A DNA stretch of 64,000 nucleotides, taken from the NCBI GenBank assembly GCA_017532885.1, contig JAFXIS010000075.1, positions 62,001-126,000 on the forward strand, given 5' to 3'. The position numbers and the translations under genes were made by a program. The stretch comes from Alistipes sp. (GTDB lineage Bacteria; Bacteroidota; Bacteroidia; Bacteroidales; Rikenellaceae). A model generated the notes under the pieces. The model saw only the letters and a list, made by a program, of their open reading frames with translations. It did not search any database and was not told where the DNA came from. Position 1 is the stretch's first letter; each line of letters begins with the position of its first letter. This document shows, piece after piece, positions 42,633 to 52,538 of the stretch.

Positions 42633-43595
42633 ATGAATAAGGAACAAGCCATAAACAAACTCAAATCAGGCGCATCGTACTACGCCTGCGGAGCCTATTT
42701 GGCTAAGATTGACGGACTGCATCGTTTAGAGATATATAACACGCTTGGTTTTGAGCGTTTGGAGCGCAAGAATAATGACATTAAGGCATTTTTGGAGCAG
42801 AGCAATAGTAATTGGGCGCAAACCTTCTACCTGATGCTTCTGCGAACATTGGGTGGCATGGATAACAAAGAGCCTTTTACTTGTTTAGCACAGCGCGTAC
42901 CATATGCCGTTATCCTGCGCGAAAGACTCTCTCCGCATAATATCGAAGCTCTGCTTATAGGCGCGTCAGGGCTCTTGGATTTATACCCTCATGATGAGTA
43001 TATCCTAAACCTGAAACGCGACTTTGTCTATCTATCGACAAAGTACAGCATCGAGCCTATGGAGGCGTCGCAGTGGCGTTTGACAAAGATTTATCCAAAT
43101 AATCACCCGATTCTTCGCCTATCGCAAATCACTACCTTGCTCGCCTCGACACCCCACATCATGGACCGCATATTAGAGTGTCGCACAGGAGATGATGTAC
43201 ACTCGTTGTTCTGCGTCAAAACTCAACCCTATTGGCTTACGCATTATCTACCGGCAAAACCGTCACAGAGCGTAGCGAAGAGCATGGGCCGTACAAAAAC
43301 AGAGTTGTTAGCCATCAACCTCGTTGTGCAGATGCAGTTTGCATATAGCGCCTACACCAATAGCGAGATATTGCGCCAACGCGCATTATCGTTATTGGAG
43401 AATATTCCCGCCGAGAAGAACTCAATCATTACGCAGTGGAACAGCTATGGTAAGATTGCCTCTACGGCATATGATTCGCAGGCTCTGCTGCAACTCGCAT
43501 TCGAGTATTGCCGTCATCATCGCTGCGCGGAATGCCCCGTAGCTCGCCGCATAATCAAGCTGTGGGAGCAGAAGCAAAATAGCGCCTCGGAATAG
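42633..43595 (+). CDS. DUF2851 family protein, short form
   Basis: Protein of 320 residues. The C-terminal part of DUF2851 is clear: WAQTFYLMLLRTLGG, IEALLIGASGLLD, the ENIPAEKNSIITQW block, SQALLQLAFEYC and a cysteine group CRHHRCAECPVAR that may bind a metal. Typical family members are about 420 residues and begin with an extra N-terminal domain of about 100 residues that is absent here. The sequence just upstream does not restore it. No function is known for the family. It starts 39 bases after the DUF59 gene. Confidence 0.85.
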   Translation: MNKEQAINKLKSGASYYACGAYLAKIDGLHRLEIYNTLGFERLERKNNDIKAFLEQSNSNWAQTFYLMLLRTLGGMDNKEPFTCLAQRVPYAVILRERLSPHNIEALLIGASGLLDLYPHDEYILNLKRDFVYLSTKYSIEPMEASQWRLTKIYPNNHPILRLSQITTLLASTPHIMDRILECRTGDDVHSLFCVKTQPYWLTHYLPAKPSQSVAKSMGRTKTELLAINLVVQMQFAYSAYTNSEILRQRALSLLENIPAEKNSIITQWNSYGKIASTAYDSQALLQLAFEYCRHHRCAECPVARRIIKLWEQKQNSASE

Positions 43596-43688
43596 AAAAT
43601 TTCCCCTCAAAAAGGTCACAAAATCTGCATATTTCGTTCCTCACGCGTAATACGCGCGCGAAGTTTTGCGTATTTCGCAATAAATCAC

Positions 43689-43696
43689 TATATTTG
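43689..43696 (+). promoter_or_regulatory. -7 promoter box for secA
   Basis: TATATTTG matches TAnnTTTG, 42 bases before the secA ATG. Confidence 0.6.
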
Positions 43697-43737
43697 TAGG
43701 ATTTATTTACCAAGCTATAATTATAACACAAAATATT

Positions 43738-46700
43738 ATGGATATTTTAAGCAGTATTATCAAATTCTTCTTCGGCTCAAAGGCCGACAAAGACCGTAAG
43801 CAGATTGAGCCTTATGTAAAGAAGATTAAGGATATATACCCTTCTATTGCAAGCCTCACGAATGACGAGTTGCGTGAGCATAGTGCAGCCCTGATGAAGA
43901 AGATTGCCGACTTCATCGCAGCCGATGAGGCCCATATCGTGGAGCAGAAGGCAAAGTTGGAGGCTGCCGGTACAACCCTTTCGGAGAAGGAGTCTATCTC
44001 GAAGGATATTGACAACACAACAAAGCGTATTGACGAGAAAATCGAGCAGGTATTGGACGAGATTCTGCCCGAGGCCTTCGCTATTATGAAGGATACGGCA
44101 CGCCGCTTTACCGAGAATGAGACAGTCGTGGTTACAGCTAACGACTTTGACCGCAACCTCGCTGCCGAGAAGGATTTTGTTACAATCGAGGGCGACAAAG
44201 CGATTTATGCGACACATTGGACTGCCGGAGGTAACGACCTTAAGTGGGAGATGGTGCATTACGATGTACAGCTATTCGGTGGTGTTGTTCTTCACAAAGG
44301 TAAGATTTCGGAGATGGCTACGGGTGAGGGTAAGACATTGGTTGCAACACTCCCCGTATTCCTCAACGCCTTGGCTCGCAAGGGTGTGCATGTCGTAACG
44401 GTGAACGACTATTTGGCACGACGCGACTCGGAGTGGATGGGCCCGATGTATGAGTTTCACGGTTTGTCGGTGGATTGCATCGACAAGCACCAGCCCAACT
44501 CGGAGGCTCGCCGCAAGGCTTACTTGGCAGATATTACATTCGGAACAAATAACGAGTACGGTTTCGACTATTTGCGCGACAATATGGCATCTTCGCCCAA
44601 GGATTTGGTACAGCGCAAGCATCACTATGCCATTGTCGATGAGGTCGATTCAGTGTTGATTGACGATGCGCGTACGCCGCTTATCATCTCTGGTCCCGTA
44701 CCAAAGGGTGACGACCAATTATTCGAGCAGTATCGTCCTTCGATTGAGCATCTGCACTCATTGCAAAAGAGCCTTGTAACACAGTTGGTAGCCGAGTCAC
44801 GCAAGCTTTTCGAGGCGGGCAAACCCGACGAGGGAGGATTCCTACTCTATCGTGCACACAAGGGATTGCCCAAGTACAAGCCACTTATCAAGTTCCTTTC
44901 GGAGCCGGGTATTAAGGTGCAGTTCCAGAAGACCGAGAATATCTACATGCAGGATAACAATCGCCGCATGCACGAGGTTACCGAAGATTTGTACTTCGTT
45001 ATCGATGAGAAGATGCATTCGGTAGAGATTACCGACAAGGGACACGAAACATTGTCGAAATTCTTTAACGAGGATGGCTTCTTCGTTTTGCCTGATATTG
45101 GTTCCGAGGTTGCCGAGTTGGAGAAGCAGGATTTGTCGGTCGAGGAGAAGGTGCAGCGCAAAGACGCCCTTATCAACGACTACTCTATCAAGTCGGAGCG
45201 CGTTCATACCGTAAATCAGCTCTTGAAGGCATATTCGATGTTCGAGAAGGATGTGGAGTATGTCGTGATGGACAACAAGGTTAAGATTGTCGATGAGCAG
45301 ACGGGCCGTATCTTGGATGGCCGCCGCTACTCGGATGGTTTGCATCAGGCTATCGAGGCCAAGGAGCGTGTAAAAGTCGAGGCTGCAACGCAGACATTCG
45401 CAACCATTACTTTGCAGAACTACTTCCGCATGTACCACAAATTGGCAGGTATGACAGGTACTGCCGAGACCGAGGCATCGGAGTTCTGGAACATCTACAA
45501 GTTGGATGTGGTAGTAATCCCCACCAACCGCCCCGTTATTCGTGACGATAGAGAGGATTTGATTTACAAGACTGTTCGCGAGAAGTACAATGCCGTAATC
45601 GAAGAGATTGTACGCCTTGTAAATGAGGGTCGTCCCGTATTGGTCGGTACTACTTCAGTCGAGATTTCGGAGTTGTTGAGCCGTATGCTCAAATTGCGCG
45701 GCATCAAGCATAATGTTTTGAACGCCAAGCAGCACCAGCTTGAGGCACAGGTTGTTGCCGAGGCAGGTCGCTCAGGTCAGGTAACAATCGCCACAAACAT
45801 GGCAGGTCGTGGTACCGATATCAAGCTTTCACCCGAGGCTAAGGCTGCCGGAGGTTTGGCTATCATCGGTACGGAGCGCCATGACAGCCGTCGTGTGGAC
45901 CGCCAGCTGCGTGGTCGTGCCGGTCGTCAGGGTGACCCGGGCTCTTCACAGTTCTTCGTATCATTGGAGGACCAGCTGATGCGTCTGTTTGGTTCGGCTA
46001 AGATTGCAACGCTCATGGACCGTATGGGTATTCAGGAGGGTGAGGTTATTCAGGCTCCGATGATGACCAAGGCTATCGAGCGTGCGCAGAAGAAGGTCGA
46101 GGAGAACAACTTCGGTATCCGTAAGCGTTTGTTGGAGTATGACGATGTTATGAACTCACAGCGTGAGGTTATCTATACACGCCGTCGCCACGCACTTTAT
46201 GGCGAGCGCATCGAGATTGACCTCAACAACATCATGTATGACTTTGCCGAGAGTTTTATGGCGGCACACGAGGGTATGGACTACGAGTCATTCTCATTTG
46301 AGCTCATTCGCGAGGTTGCATTGCAGCCATCGTTCGACGCAGCAAAATATGAGGCATCAAAGCCTCGCGAGATAGTAGAACTCATCGTCGAGGATTTGCG
46401 TGCGTTGTATGCTCGCCGAGCAAAGAGCGTTGCCGACACAGTTCGCGCTACAATGGAGCGCATTTACGAGGATAACCAGCACCAGATGGACCGCAGCATC
46501 TACTTCCCCATTACCGATGGTCACTTGGGTTTCAATGTTCCGGTGGAGTTGCAGCGTTGCAAGGACTCTGACGGCGCCGAGATTTACAAGGTGTTCTCGA
46601 AGATTGTACTCTTCACCACTATCGACGACGCTTGGCGTGAGCACTTGCGCGAAATGGACGAGTTGCGTCACAGCGTGCAGAATGCCACCTACGAGCAGAA

Positions 46701-47031
46701 AGACCCGTTGCTCATCTATAAGTTGGAGTCATATGACCTCTTTGCCAAGATGTTGGAGAAGGTAAATCGTGATTCGTTGGCAATTTTGAATAAGGCATAT
46801 ATCCCTACTCGCGAGAATAACCCCGAGTCGGTTCAGCAGCAGCGTCAGCAGAAGGCAAAGGTCGATGTGAACAAGTTGCAGGCATCACGCATGGCGGCAG
46901 CAGCTGCGGCAGGTCAGGCCGAGAAGTCGAAGCCGGCACCTATCAAGGTTGAGAAGAAGGTGGGCAGAAACGACCCATGTCCTTGCGGTAGCGGCAAGAA
47001 GTATAAGCATTGTCACGGTAAATTAGAGTAA
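43738..47031 (+). CDS. secA: Preprotein translocase ATPase SecA
   Basis: Protein of 1097 residues, longer than the 901 of E. coli but normal for Bacteroidota owing to insertions. It pushes unfolded preproteins through SecYEG. Nucleotide-binding domain 1 has Walker A ATGEGKT (194-200) and [16 protein letters not shown]. The preprotein-binding domain follows, then domain 2 with [12 protein letters not shown] and [17 protein letters not shown]. The C-terminus has a Gln/Ala-rich linker and the zinc-binding [17 protein letters not shown]. It has its own promoter, and the dCMP deaminase gene follows after 13 bases. Confidence 0.98.
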   Translation: MDILSSIIKFFFGSKADKDRKQIEPYVKKIKDIYPSIASLTNDELREHSAALMKKIADFIAADEAHIVEQKAKLEAAGTTLSEKESISKDIDNTTKRIDEKIEQVLDEILPEAFAIMKDTARRFTENETVVVTANDFDRNLAAEKDFVTIEGDKAIYATHWTAGGNDLKWEMVHYDVQLFGGVVLHKGKISEMATGEGKTLVATLPVFLNALARKGVHVVTVNDYLARRDSEWMGPMYEFHGLSVDCIDKHQPNSEARRKAYLADITFGTNNEYGFDYLRDNMASSPKDLVQRKHHYAIVDEVDSVLIDDARTPLIISGPVPKGDDQLFEQYRPSIEHLHSLQKSLVTQLVAESRKLFEAGKPDEGGFLLYRAHKGLPKYKPLIKFLSEPGIKVQFQKTENIYMQDNNRRMHEVTEDLYFVIDEKMHSVEITDKGHETLSKFFNEDGFFVLPDIGSEVAELEKQDLSVEEKVQRKDALINDYSIKSERVHTVNQLLKAYSMFEKDVEYVVMDNKVKIVDEQTGRILDGRRYSDGLHQAIEAKERVKVEAATQTFATITLQNYFRMYHKLAGMTGTAETEASEFWNIYKLDVVVIPTNRPVIRDDREDLIYKTVREKYNAVIEEIVRLVNEGRPVLVGTTSVEISELLSRMLKLRGIKHNVLNAKQHQLEAQVVAEAGRSGQVTIATNMAGRGTDIKLSPEAKAAGGLAIIGTERHDSRRVDRQLRGRAGRQGDPGSSQFFVSLEDQLMRLFGSAKIATLMDRMGIQEGEVIQAPMMTKAIERAQKKVEENNFGIRKRLLEYDDVMNSQREVIYTRRRHALYGERIEIDLNNIMYDFAESFMAAHEGMDYESFSFELIREVALQPSFDAAKYEASKPREIVELIVEDLRALYARRAKSVADTVRATMERIYEDNQHQMDRSIYFPITDGHLGFNVPVELQRCKDSDGAEIYKVFSKIVLFTTIDDAWREHLREMDELRHSVQNATYEQKDPLLIYKLESYDLFAKMLEKVNRDSLAILNKAYIPTRENNPESVQQQRQQKAKVDVNKLQASRMAAAAAAGQAEKSKPAPIKVEKKVGRNDPCPCGSGKKYKHCHGKLE

Positions 47032-47044
47032 TCGCCGAGCAATT

Positions 47045-47479
47045 ATGGGATATCAGGAGGAGAAACAGCGCCAATTAGACGAGCGTTATCTGCGCATGGC
47101 ACGCGTCTGGGCCGAAAATTCATACTGCGTGCGCCGCAAAGTAGGTGCGCTTATCGTCAAGGATAAGATGATTATCTCGGACGGCTACAATGGCACGCCT
47201 TCAGGCTTTGAGAACATCTGTGAGGACGATATGGGCAAGACTAAGCCCTATGTCCTGCATGCCGAGGCAAATGCCATAACAAAGGTAGCAAAGAGCGCTA
47301 ACAACTGCGACGGTTCAACGCTCTATATCACAGCCGCCCCCTGCATTGAGTGTTCAAAACTCATTATTCAGGCAGGTATTAAGCGCGTGGTGTATAGCGA
47401 CGACTACCGCTCGGAGGAGGGCCTTGAGCTCTTGCGCCGCGTAGGCATCGAGTGCGTAAAGTGCGAAATTGGCGAATAA
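47045..47479 (+). CDS. dCMP deaminase family protein
   Basis: Protein of 144 residues. The zinc-dependent cytidine/deoxycytidylate deaminase motif is intact: HAEANAI (His and catalytic Glu) and APCIECSKLII (two Cys). YCVRRKVGALIVKD and NGTPSGFENICED are typical of deoxycytidylate deaminases (ComEB type), which make dUMP for thymidylate synthase. It probably shares the secA transcript. Confidence 0.92.
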   Translation: MGYQEEKQRQLDERYLRMARVWAENSYCVRRKVGALIVKDKMIISDGYNGTPSGFENICEDDMGKTKPYVLHAEANAITKVAKSANNCDGSTLYITAAPCIECSKLIIQAGIKRVVYSDDYRSEEGLELLRRVGIECVKCEIGE

Positions 47480-47502
47480 GGGGAGCTTGCCCTCTATAAA
47501 CA

Positions 47503-47538
47503 CATAAGTTCCGGCTGAATCATCAGCCGGAACTTATG
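47503..47538. terminator. Terminator hairpin between dCMP deaminase and yccF
   Basis: CATAAGTTCCGGCTG pairs perfectly with CAGCCGGAACTTATG around AATCAT. It lies between convergent genes. The T-run on either side is weak. Confidence 0.75.
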
Positions 47539-47556
47539 ATTTATAGCATAGAAGCT

Positions 47557-47931
47557 CTACTTGCGCAATACCTCGTGACCAAATGGTAGGAGCGCCAACA
47601 TCATCAGCTTAAAGTGCTGCAATCCAAAGGGTATGCCGATAATTGTAACACAGAAGGCGACGCCTAAAGCCAAATGTGATAACGCAACCTTTATTCCACC
47701 AAAGACTATCCACAAAACATTCAAGAATAACGACAAGCAGCCCATAGGTCGTTCGCGCTGCACAACCTCACCTCCAAATGGCCACATGGCGAATGTTCCC
47801 AGCTTCATAATCTGAAGTCCGAATGGAATACCTACAATTGTAAGACACAATATCAAGCCTCCGAAGATATATACCAAACCGAGGACAAAACCTCCGAAGA
47901 TAAACCAAATAAGATTTCCGAGTAGACTCAT
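47557..47931 (-). CDS. YccF domain membrane protein
   Basis: Protein of 124 residues from the ATG at 47931 (a TTG three codons upstream is less likely). It contains the YccF repeat twice: LIWFIFGGFVLGLVYIFGG with LTIVGIPFGLQIMKLG, and LNVLWIVFGGIKVALSHL with VTIIGIPFGLQHFKL. Each unit has two membrane helices. YccF proteins are small inner-membrane proteins of unknown role. Confidence 0.9.
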   Translation of the reverse strand: MSLLGNLIWFIFGGFVLGLVYIFGGLILCLTIVGIPFGLQIMKLGTFAMWPFGGEVVQRERPMGCLSLFLNVLWIVFGGIKVALSHLALGVAFCVTIIGIPFGLQHFKLMMLALLPFGHEVLRK

Positions 47932-47960
47932 AGTTTCCAATTTTTAGTTAAACTTTCAAC

Positions 47961-47968
47961 CAAATATA
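47961..47968 (-). promoter_or_regulatory. -7 promoter box for yccF
   Basis: TATATTTG on the minus strand matches TAnnTTTG, 30 bases upstream of the chosen ATG at 47931. It leaves a leader of roughly 25 bases. Confidence 0.6.
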
Positions 47969-48038
47969 CGAATTATTTACGATTTAACCAAACATCCTAC
48001 CCATCAAAGCGATTTGCCGTGCATAATGCACACGAAGT

Positions 48039-48983
48039 CTAACCGCCAATTTCAATCTTCTCGGTTTTATCTTTTTTCCCACCCACCACTCCGCCGCCAA
48101 GCGATTTCGAGGATTTACCATGTCGGCGACCAAGAGCCAATTTTATGCGGAAGCCGTTACCCGCTACCTCCTTTTCGATGCGATGCTCACCATATAACCC
48201 CTCTATCATTAAATCGGTGCGGGCCCTATCCAACGAGAACGCCACCTCGATTTCCACGGGATAAACAGTCTTATATCGCTTTATAAAATCTATAACATTG
48301 GCTATCGAGGGAGCAACTCTGCGCGGTTTTACCTTGCCGTCCGACAGGCGCGATATCAGGGTATTCATGGTTGCCAGATTCTGATAACCTCCCAATATGA
48401 TATTCGTCACGCCCTCGCGAATCAGATATGACGGAAATCCGGTTATGCCATTGCGGCGACATTTCATCCTATCCTGCATAAAATCCGCCTGCGCACCTCC
48501 ATAAGTATATTGGTCAAGAAATTGTGCCGCATCAATCCCAACCTCCATGGCAAGTTCGGTCAGGACATCAATTTGAGAGGTACGCCTGTTCTCCACAAAG
48601 GTCGCCTCGCGTATGCGACGCAAGAATAGCTTGGCTTTGTCTTTGTCGAGCCGTTTAGCCGCTTCGTAGGCTATATTTTGCGGAAAGCTGGATGTATAAC
48701 GCTCAGTGTAAAGGTTCATATATTCACGCGTTACGGGCATTCCATGGCGTGCAGCTGCCGAGTGCCAATTCTCGGCAATACGGGCATTAGCTCTTTCGGC
48801 AACAAGTGATGCCGGACCTTCAAAATCGTATAGCGTCATAACATCCTCCACCAATCCGCCCATAATAAACTCCACAGCGACCCTATCTCCATAGAGATAA
48901 TCTATTGCACGCAACATAGGCTCATTACCCCAACACCATATACATGTGGGGTCGGTGAATTGATAAATAGTAATTTTGCTCAT
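48039..48983 (-). CDS. DsbA/FrnE-family thioredoxin-like protein
   Basis: Protein of 314 residues. The N-terminus ITIYQFTDPTCIWCWGNEPML carries a CxxC motif (CIWC at about 14-17), typical of the cytoplasmic DsbA-like/FrnE group; there is no signal peptide. A helical insertion follows, then the second thioredoxin half with GITGFPSYLI (cis-Pro loop). A C-terminal extension of about 90 residues (ending in a Lys/Gly-rich tail) is not part of the thioredoxin fold and is not recognised. It probably acts as a disulfide isomerase or reductase; the partner is unknown. Confidence 0.85.
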   Translation of the reverse strand: MSKITIYQFTDPTCIWCWGNEPMLRAIDYLYGDRVAVEFIMGGLVEDVMTLYDFEGPASLVAERANARIAENWHSAAARHGMPVTREYMNLYTERYTSSFPQNIAYEAAKRLDKDKAKLFLRRIREATFVENRRTSQIDVLTELAMEVGIDAAQFLDQYTYGGAQADFMQDRMKCRRNGITGFPSYLIREGVTNIILGGYQNLATMNTLISRLSDGKVKPRRVAPSIANVIDFIKRYKTVYPVEIEVAFSLDRARTDLMIEGLYGEHRIEKEVAGNGFRIKLALGRRHGKSSKSLGGGVVGGKKDKTEKIEIGG

Positions 48984-49283
48984 AACCGGTTATATTTTAC
49001 GATTACAGGCGCAAAAAGTGAGCCACGCCCCTGTAAAGGCACCACATCTATCAAATAAAAGGCAATGCAAACCTCTCGGCAATGAACCAGCACAACAAAC
49101 TCTCAAGCAATTCTCAAATACAGAGCAGAGCCCTCTCGCCGATTATTTTACCCACACGCGCCCAAAGATTGTGTCAAATCCTTTGTAGAAATAGTGCAAA
49201 ATATTTAACTTTGCGCTATATAGCCTTTAGGTAGACTGAAATATTAAGTTCACAAAAGCATAAAACATACACAGCATTTAGAG
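48984..49283. other. Intergenic region between divergent genes
   Basis: No coding sequence or strong structure is seen. It contains the promoter box of the nucleosidase gene at 49206-49213. No clear TAnnTTTG box was found for the DsbA-like gene. Confidence 0.5.
49206..49213 (+). promoter_or_regulatory. -7 promoter box for the nucleosidase gene
   Basis: TAACTTTG matches TAnnTTTG, about 70 bases before the ATG at 49284. Confidence 0.55.
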
Positions 49284-49877
49284 ATGAGATACTTAGTTGT
49301 AACCCCCACCGAGCGCGAGTGCCGCAATATGACGCTGGCCCTCGAAGAGCGTAACGACCTCAGTAACACATACACAGTCATTCGTACCGGCGTAGGTAAG
49401 GCCCTCGCAGCTGCATCTACGGCAAAGGCTCTTGCTCGCGGCAAGGGCGAATATGACCGCATTGCCGTTGTAGGTTATGCTGCCTCTACATTAGGACGCG
49501 AGCGTGGCGAGATTATTGCTCCGCGTATTGCTCGTTATCACGACTGCCGCATCCCCGGAGATTTTGTTCCGGAGCTCACCGAGCCATATCCATTGCTTGG
49601 TCACGACGATGCAGTTATCTGGACGGGGGATTCATTCGTTGATAAAGCGATTATCACCGAAGTAAAAGAGCGCTTTGGGCTGAAATCGGGGCTTTTTGAC
49701 ATGGAGGCTACCGCCGTATGTCAAGCAGCCGAGTTATTCGGGCAACTGCCAGTTGTGGTTGTGAAGATGGTGTCGGATATTCCCGAGGCAGGAGATTCGG
49801 AATTCTCATACGATGACTTCGTAAATGCGCACACCGACTTCGGATGTTTTATCGATTATTTGGAACAATTAAAATAA
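49284..49877 (+). CDS. Phosphorylase-superfamily nucleosidase (MTA/SAH nucleosidase-like)
   Basis: Protein of 197 residues, somewhat shorter than MTA/SAH nucleosidase (about 230). It keeps the overall plan: a Glu near the start (TERECRNM), VVGYAAS where the family has GxAG, SGLFDMEATAVCQAA (family MEGAAIAQ) and MVSDIPEAGD (family SDxA/D with the catalytic Asp). Such enzymes cleave methylthioadenosine and S-adenosylhomocysteine, recycling SAM by-products. The divergent motifs leave room for another nucleoside substrate, such as a futalosine. The zinc transporter gene follows after 6 bases. Confidence 0.78.
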   Translation: MRYLVVTPTERECRNMTLALEERNDLSNTYTVIRTGVGKALAAASTAKALARGKGEYDRIAVVGYAASTLGRERGEIIAPRIARYHDCRIPGDFVPELTEPYPLLGHDDAVIWTGDSFVDKAIITEVKERFGLKSGLFDMEATAVCQAAELFGQLPVVVVKMVSDIPEAGDSEFSYDDFVNAHTDFGCFIDYLEQLK

Positions 49878-49883
49878 CGCACA

Positions 49884-50666
49884 ATGAATCAAGAACTTGC
49901 CATAGGATTATTACTTCCATTTTTCGGCACATCATTGGGCGCAGCCATGGTTTTTCTGTTGCGCGACCAGATTGCACCATGGCTACAAAAGCTACTTTTG
50001 GGATTCGCCTCAGGAGTGATGATGGCGGCCTCGGTATGGTCACTTCTTATCCCTGCGATGGATATGGCGGCCGAGAGCGGTGGCATTGAGTGGCTACCCG
50101 CAGTCGGAGGATTCCTCGCCGGCATGTTCTCGCTCTTGATTTTCGACTCACTTGTACCCCACCTCCACCTCGATTCGCAGGAGCCTGAGGGTTTGAAGAG
50201 TGGTTTAGGGCGCTCGACAATGCTTTTCCTTTCGGTTACGCTACACAACATACCTGAAGGCATGGCCGTAGGTGTGGTTCTGGCAGGCGCGCTGAGTGGC
50301 GACGGAGGCATAACCATGGCGGGAGCATTGGCCCTATCGTTGGGTATAGCTATACAGAACTTTCCCGAAGGAGCTATCGTATCAATGCCGCTTAAGCAGA
50401 GTGTCGGCAGCAAATGGAAATCATTTGCCTATGGCGTAGGTTCCGGCATTGTGGAGCCTTTAGCCGGAATATTGACAATTCTGCTGATTGATTGGATTCA
50501 TCCCATACTGCCATTTTTATTGGCATTTGCCGCAGGAGCGATGATATATGTAGTAGTGGAAGAGCTTATCCCCGAATCACAAGACGGACGCCACTCCAAC
50601 ATCGCAACCATAGGTGTTGCCATAGGCTTTTCGCTGATGATGCTATTGGATGTAGCTTTGGGATAA
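49884..50666 (+). CDS. ZIP family metal transporter
   Basis: Protein of 260 residues with about eight membrane helices. The two metal-binding helices are clear: HNIPEGMAVGVVLAGAL (helix 4) and NFPEGAIVSMPL (helix 5), with VVEELIPES in a later helix. ZIP proteins of the ZupT/GufA type bring zinc, and sometimes iron or manganese, into the cytoplasm. It starts 6 bases after the nucleosidase gene, so the two are probably co-transcribed. No Zur-type operator was recognised. Confidence 0.92.
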   Translation: MNQELAIGLLLPFFGTSLGAAMVFLLRDQIAPWLQKLLLGFASGVMMAASVWSLLIPAMDMAAESGGIEWLPAVGGFLAGMFSLLIFDSLVPHLHLDSQEPEGLKSGLGRSTMLFLSVTLHNIPEGMAVGVVLAGALSGDGGITMAGALALSLGIAIQNFPEGAIVSMPLKQSVGSKWKSFAYGVGSGIVEPLAGILTILLIDWIHPILPFLLAFAAGAMIYVVVEELIPESQDGRHSNIATIGVAIGFSLMMLLDVALG

Positions 50667-50697
50667 GATAAATTTGGAGTAAGATTATTTTGGGTAG

Positions 50698-50735
50698 TGA
50701 TGCAATGAAATCGAGTCATTGCATCATTGTTTTAT
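50698..50735. terminator. Terminator between the ZIP and lipid A deacylase-like genes
   Basis: TGATGCAATGA pairs perfectly with TCATTGCATCA around AATCGAG, followed by TTGTTTTA. It lies between convergent genes. Confidence 0.85.
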
Positions 50736-50743
50736 TAAAAGGG

Positions 50744-51937
50744 TTAATATTTCACGCCCCGCCCGAATCTATAACCGAAGCCATACATGATATTGCGGGT
50801 GTACTGCAAGGTGCTCAACCTATAACCCAAATAGAGAAATGCCCGTTTCGAAAGGAATGCCTTCAGTCCAAACATGGAATAGAACGGCTGCATATCATAT
50901 CCATGCTGGATTAGATTTACACCGACACCGACACCTACCGAAAAGAAGGGCATGCGAATCTCTCCGCGCACCGAAAGAGCCACAGCGGTCTGTCGCCACA
51001 GCGAAGGCCGCGAATATCCGATACTCTCACCTATCTGGGGGTTAATCTCGGCATTGTAGAGATTTGCGCTCATATCGGTAAACATATCGAATGATGCGCC
51101 AAGGCTAAAATATTGATTTACATGATATAGCGGATTGAGTTGCAAGCCCCAATTCGGTATCGGCTCATTTATCAGGCAAAAACCTCCATTTGAGAAGAAT
51201 CTATCGGCTCGCCAACCGCCATACAGGATTAAATCCCATGTCAAATGCTCGGCGAAGCTCCGCCCTTTAAGATAAGGATGCACTGAAAGGAAGCCCATTC
51301 CGGGAGCTTTAACACGCTGCGCATCAAAATTATATGCTGCTCTAAACTGCACGCCGAAAGCATCCACGCCACTATTCGGGAATTTTGTATCGCCATTCGA
51401 GAAATGGGTATAATGCGGCACCAACGCCAACTCCCAGCGCGGCGTAATATGCCAAGTAAGAGGTAACGACACATTAAGCATCACATTGTGCGACGAAGCT
51501 GACGCTTTATTAGGTAACCAACCCCACGAATAGCCGACATTCCACTCGTAACCGAGAGAAAAATTCTCCGCAAAATCTAATATTTTCGAGCCTTGGAACA
51601 GATACACCGAGAGCGGACTACCCATGGAGTGAGGTGCAAAAAACGAATATGAAGCGACGCCTATACCCTGATATGCCGTAGGATAAAGACGCCCGAATCG
51701 ACTCTGCGGAGCAAACGAGAAGCCATAACGCAGATGAAACGACATGTTTTTATTTATAACCTGATGGTCGGGGTTTTGACCTCGATAAAAATAGTGATTT
51801 GTATCATTGACAGCTATACCCGACTGAAAAGAGAGTGTATGCGATAGTGAATCCCAACCATTTTGCGCCATAGCCTTTGCCGGCAACACTCCACATAACA
51901 AAATAAACGCCAAAAGAATATCTCGATATAACTTCAT
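50744..51937 (-). CDS. Acyloxyacyl hydrolase / PagL-like lipid A deacylase, outer membrane
   Basis: Protein of 397 residues with a signal peptide (MKLYRDILLAFILLCGVLPAKAMA) and alternating beta-strand character throughout, ending in a Tyr. The segment YTHFSNGDTKFPNSGVDAFG contains the PagL catalytic His-x-Ser-Asn-Gly motif (His178, Ser180) and the N-x-G-x-(D/N) pattern. PagL removes the 3-O acyl chain from lipid A. Members in Bacteroidota are about twice the length of Pseudomonas PagL, as here. It is the last gene of a minus-strand set with ispD and lies about 3 kb from lpxK. Confidence 0.83.
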   Translation of the reverse strand: MKLYRDILLAFILLCGVLPAKAMAQNGWDSLSHTLSFQSGIAVNDTNHYFYRGQNPDHQVINKNMSFHLRYGFSFAPQSRFGRLYPTAYQGIGVASYSFFAPHSMGSPLSVYLFQGSKILDFAENFSLGYEWNVGYSWGWLPNKASASSHNVMLNVSLPLTWHITPRWELALVPHYTHFSNGDTKFPNSGVDAFGVQFRAAYNFDAQRVKAPGMGFLSVHPYLKGRSFAEHLTWDLILYGGWRADRFFSNGGFCLINEPIPNWGLQLNPLYHVNQYFSLGASFDMFTDMSANLYNAEINPQIGESIGYSRPSLWRQTAVALSVRGEIRMPFFSVGVGVGVNLIQHGYDMQPFYSMFGLKAFLSKRAFLYLGYRLSTLQYTRNIMYGFGYRFGRGVKY

Positions 51938-51971
51938 TCCAAAAGCAGATTATCTCCCCAAGTCAAAGAGA

Positions 51972-52538
51972 TTACATATCCTCAGTTTTCGATTCTGTTG
52001 CATTTTCAACCTCTGTTGCAGCCTCAACCTCAAAAGCGGCTCCGACTCCGATACTCGCATCAATAAGCCGTTTCAACGCCTCGCCATCACGACACGACAC
52101 TATCGTGCGATAGTCATATATATCGGTAATCTCCACAAAGTTATTCCACTCCGAAGAGTAGATAGTAATGGTTTCCAACTCCTTAAAATCGAAGAATTTA
52201 CCATAATAACCAAAGAAGCCGACAGCACCAAAAATCGGCATAACGCCGCGCATCCGGTTCTTTGTCAAAAGTTGCACCGAGGCGATTTCACGCAGTTCTA
52301 TAACCGTAATATCGCTCACGCATCGTATCTCCAACGCTTCATCCGTAACAACAATCTTACGCGGCACAGAGAGCACCATAAGCGCAATCATCGCCAACAC
52401 CAACGATATAAACCAAGCCGAAAAGAATCCTCCGGTATAGAGCAACAGCAGAGCCACCGCCACGGCGATAAACACCACAAATGTCAAAATGGTGTAAACT
52501 ATCGTGCGCCTATCTATATGATACTTAAATATCTGCAT
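51972..52538 (-). CDS. PH-domain-like membrane protein of unknown function
   Basis: Protein of 188 residues from the ATG at 52538, which overlaps the ispD end by 14 bases; the alternative start at 52565 adds only a short basic piece. Two membrane helices (about 15-60) precede a beta-rich domain beginning VPRKIVVTDEALEIRCVSD with IELREIASVQLL, the pattern of bacterial PH (YdbT/bPH) domains. A Glu/Ala/Thr-rich acidic tail closes it. The role is unknown; linkage to lipid A genes suggests an envelope job. Confidence 0.75.
   Translation of the reverse strand: MQIFKYHIDRRTIVYTILTFVVFIAVAVALLLLYTGGFFSAWFISLVLAMIALMVLSVPRKIVVTDEALEIRCVSDITVIELREIASVQLLTKNRMRGVMPIFGAVGFFGYYGKFFDFKELETITIYSSEWNNFVEITDIYDYRTIVSCRDGEALKRLIDASIGVGAAFEVEAATEVENATESKTEDM

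Noticed and set aside
44842..45438. 198-residue frame antisense to secA
   Set aside because: It is a shadow of the secA coding sequence.
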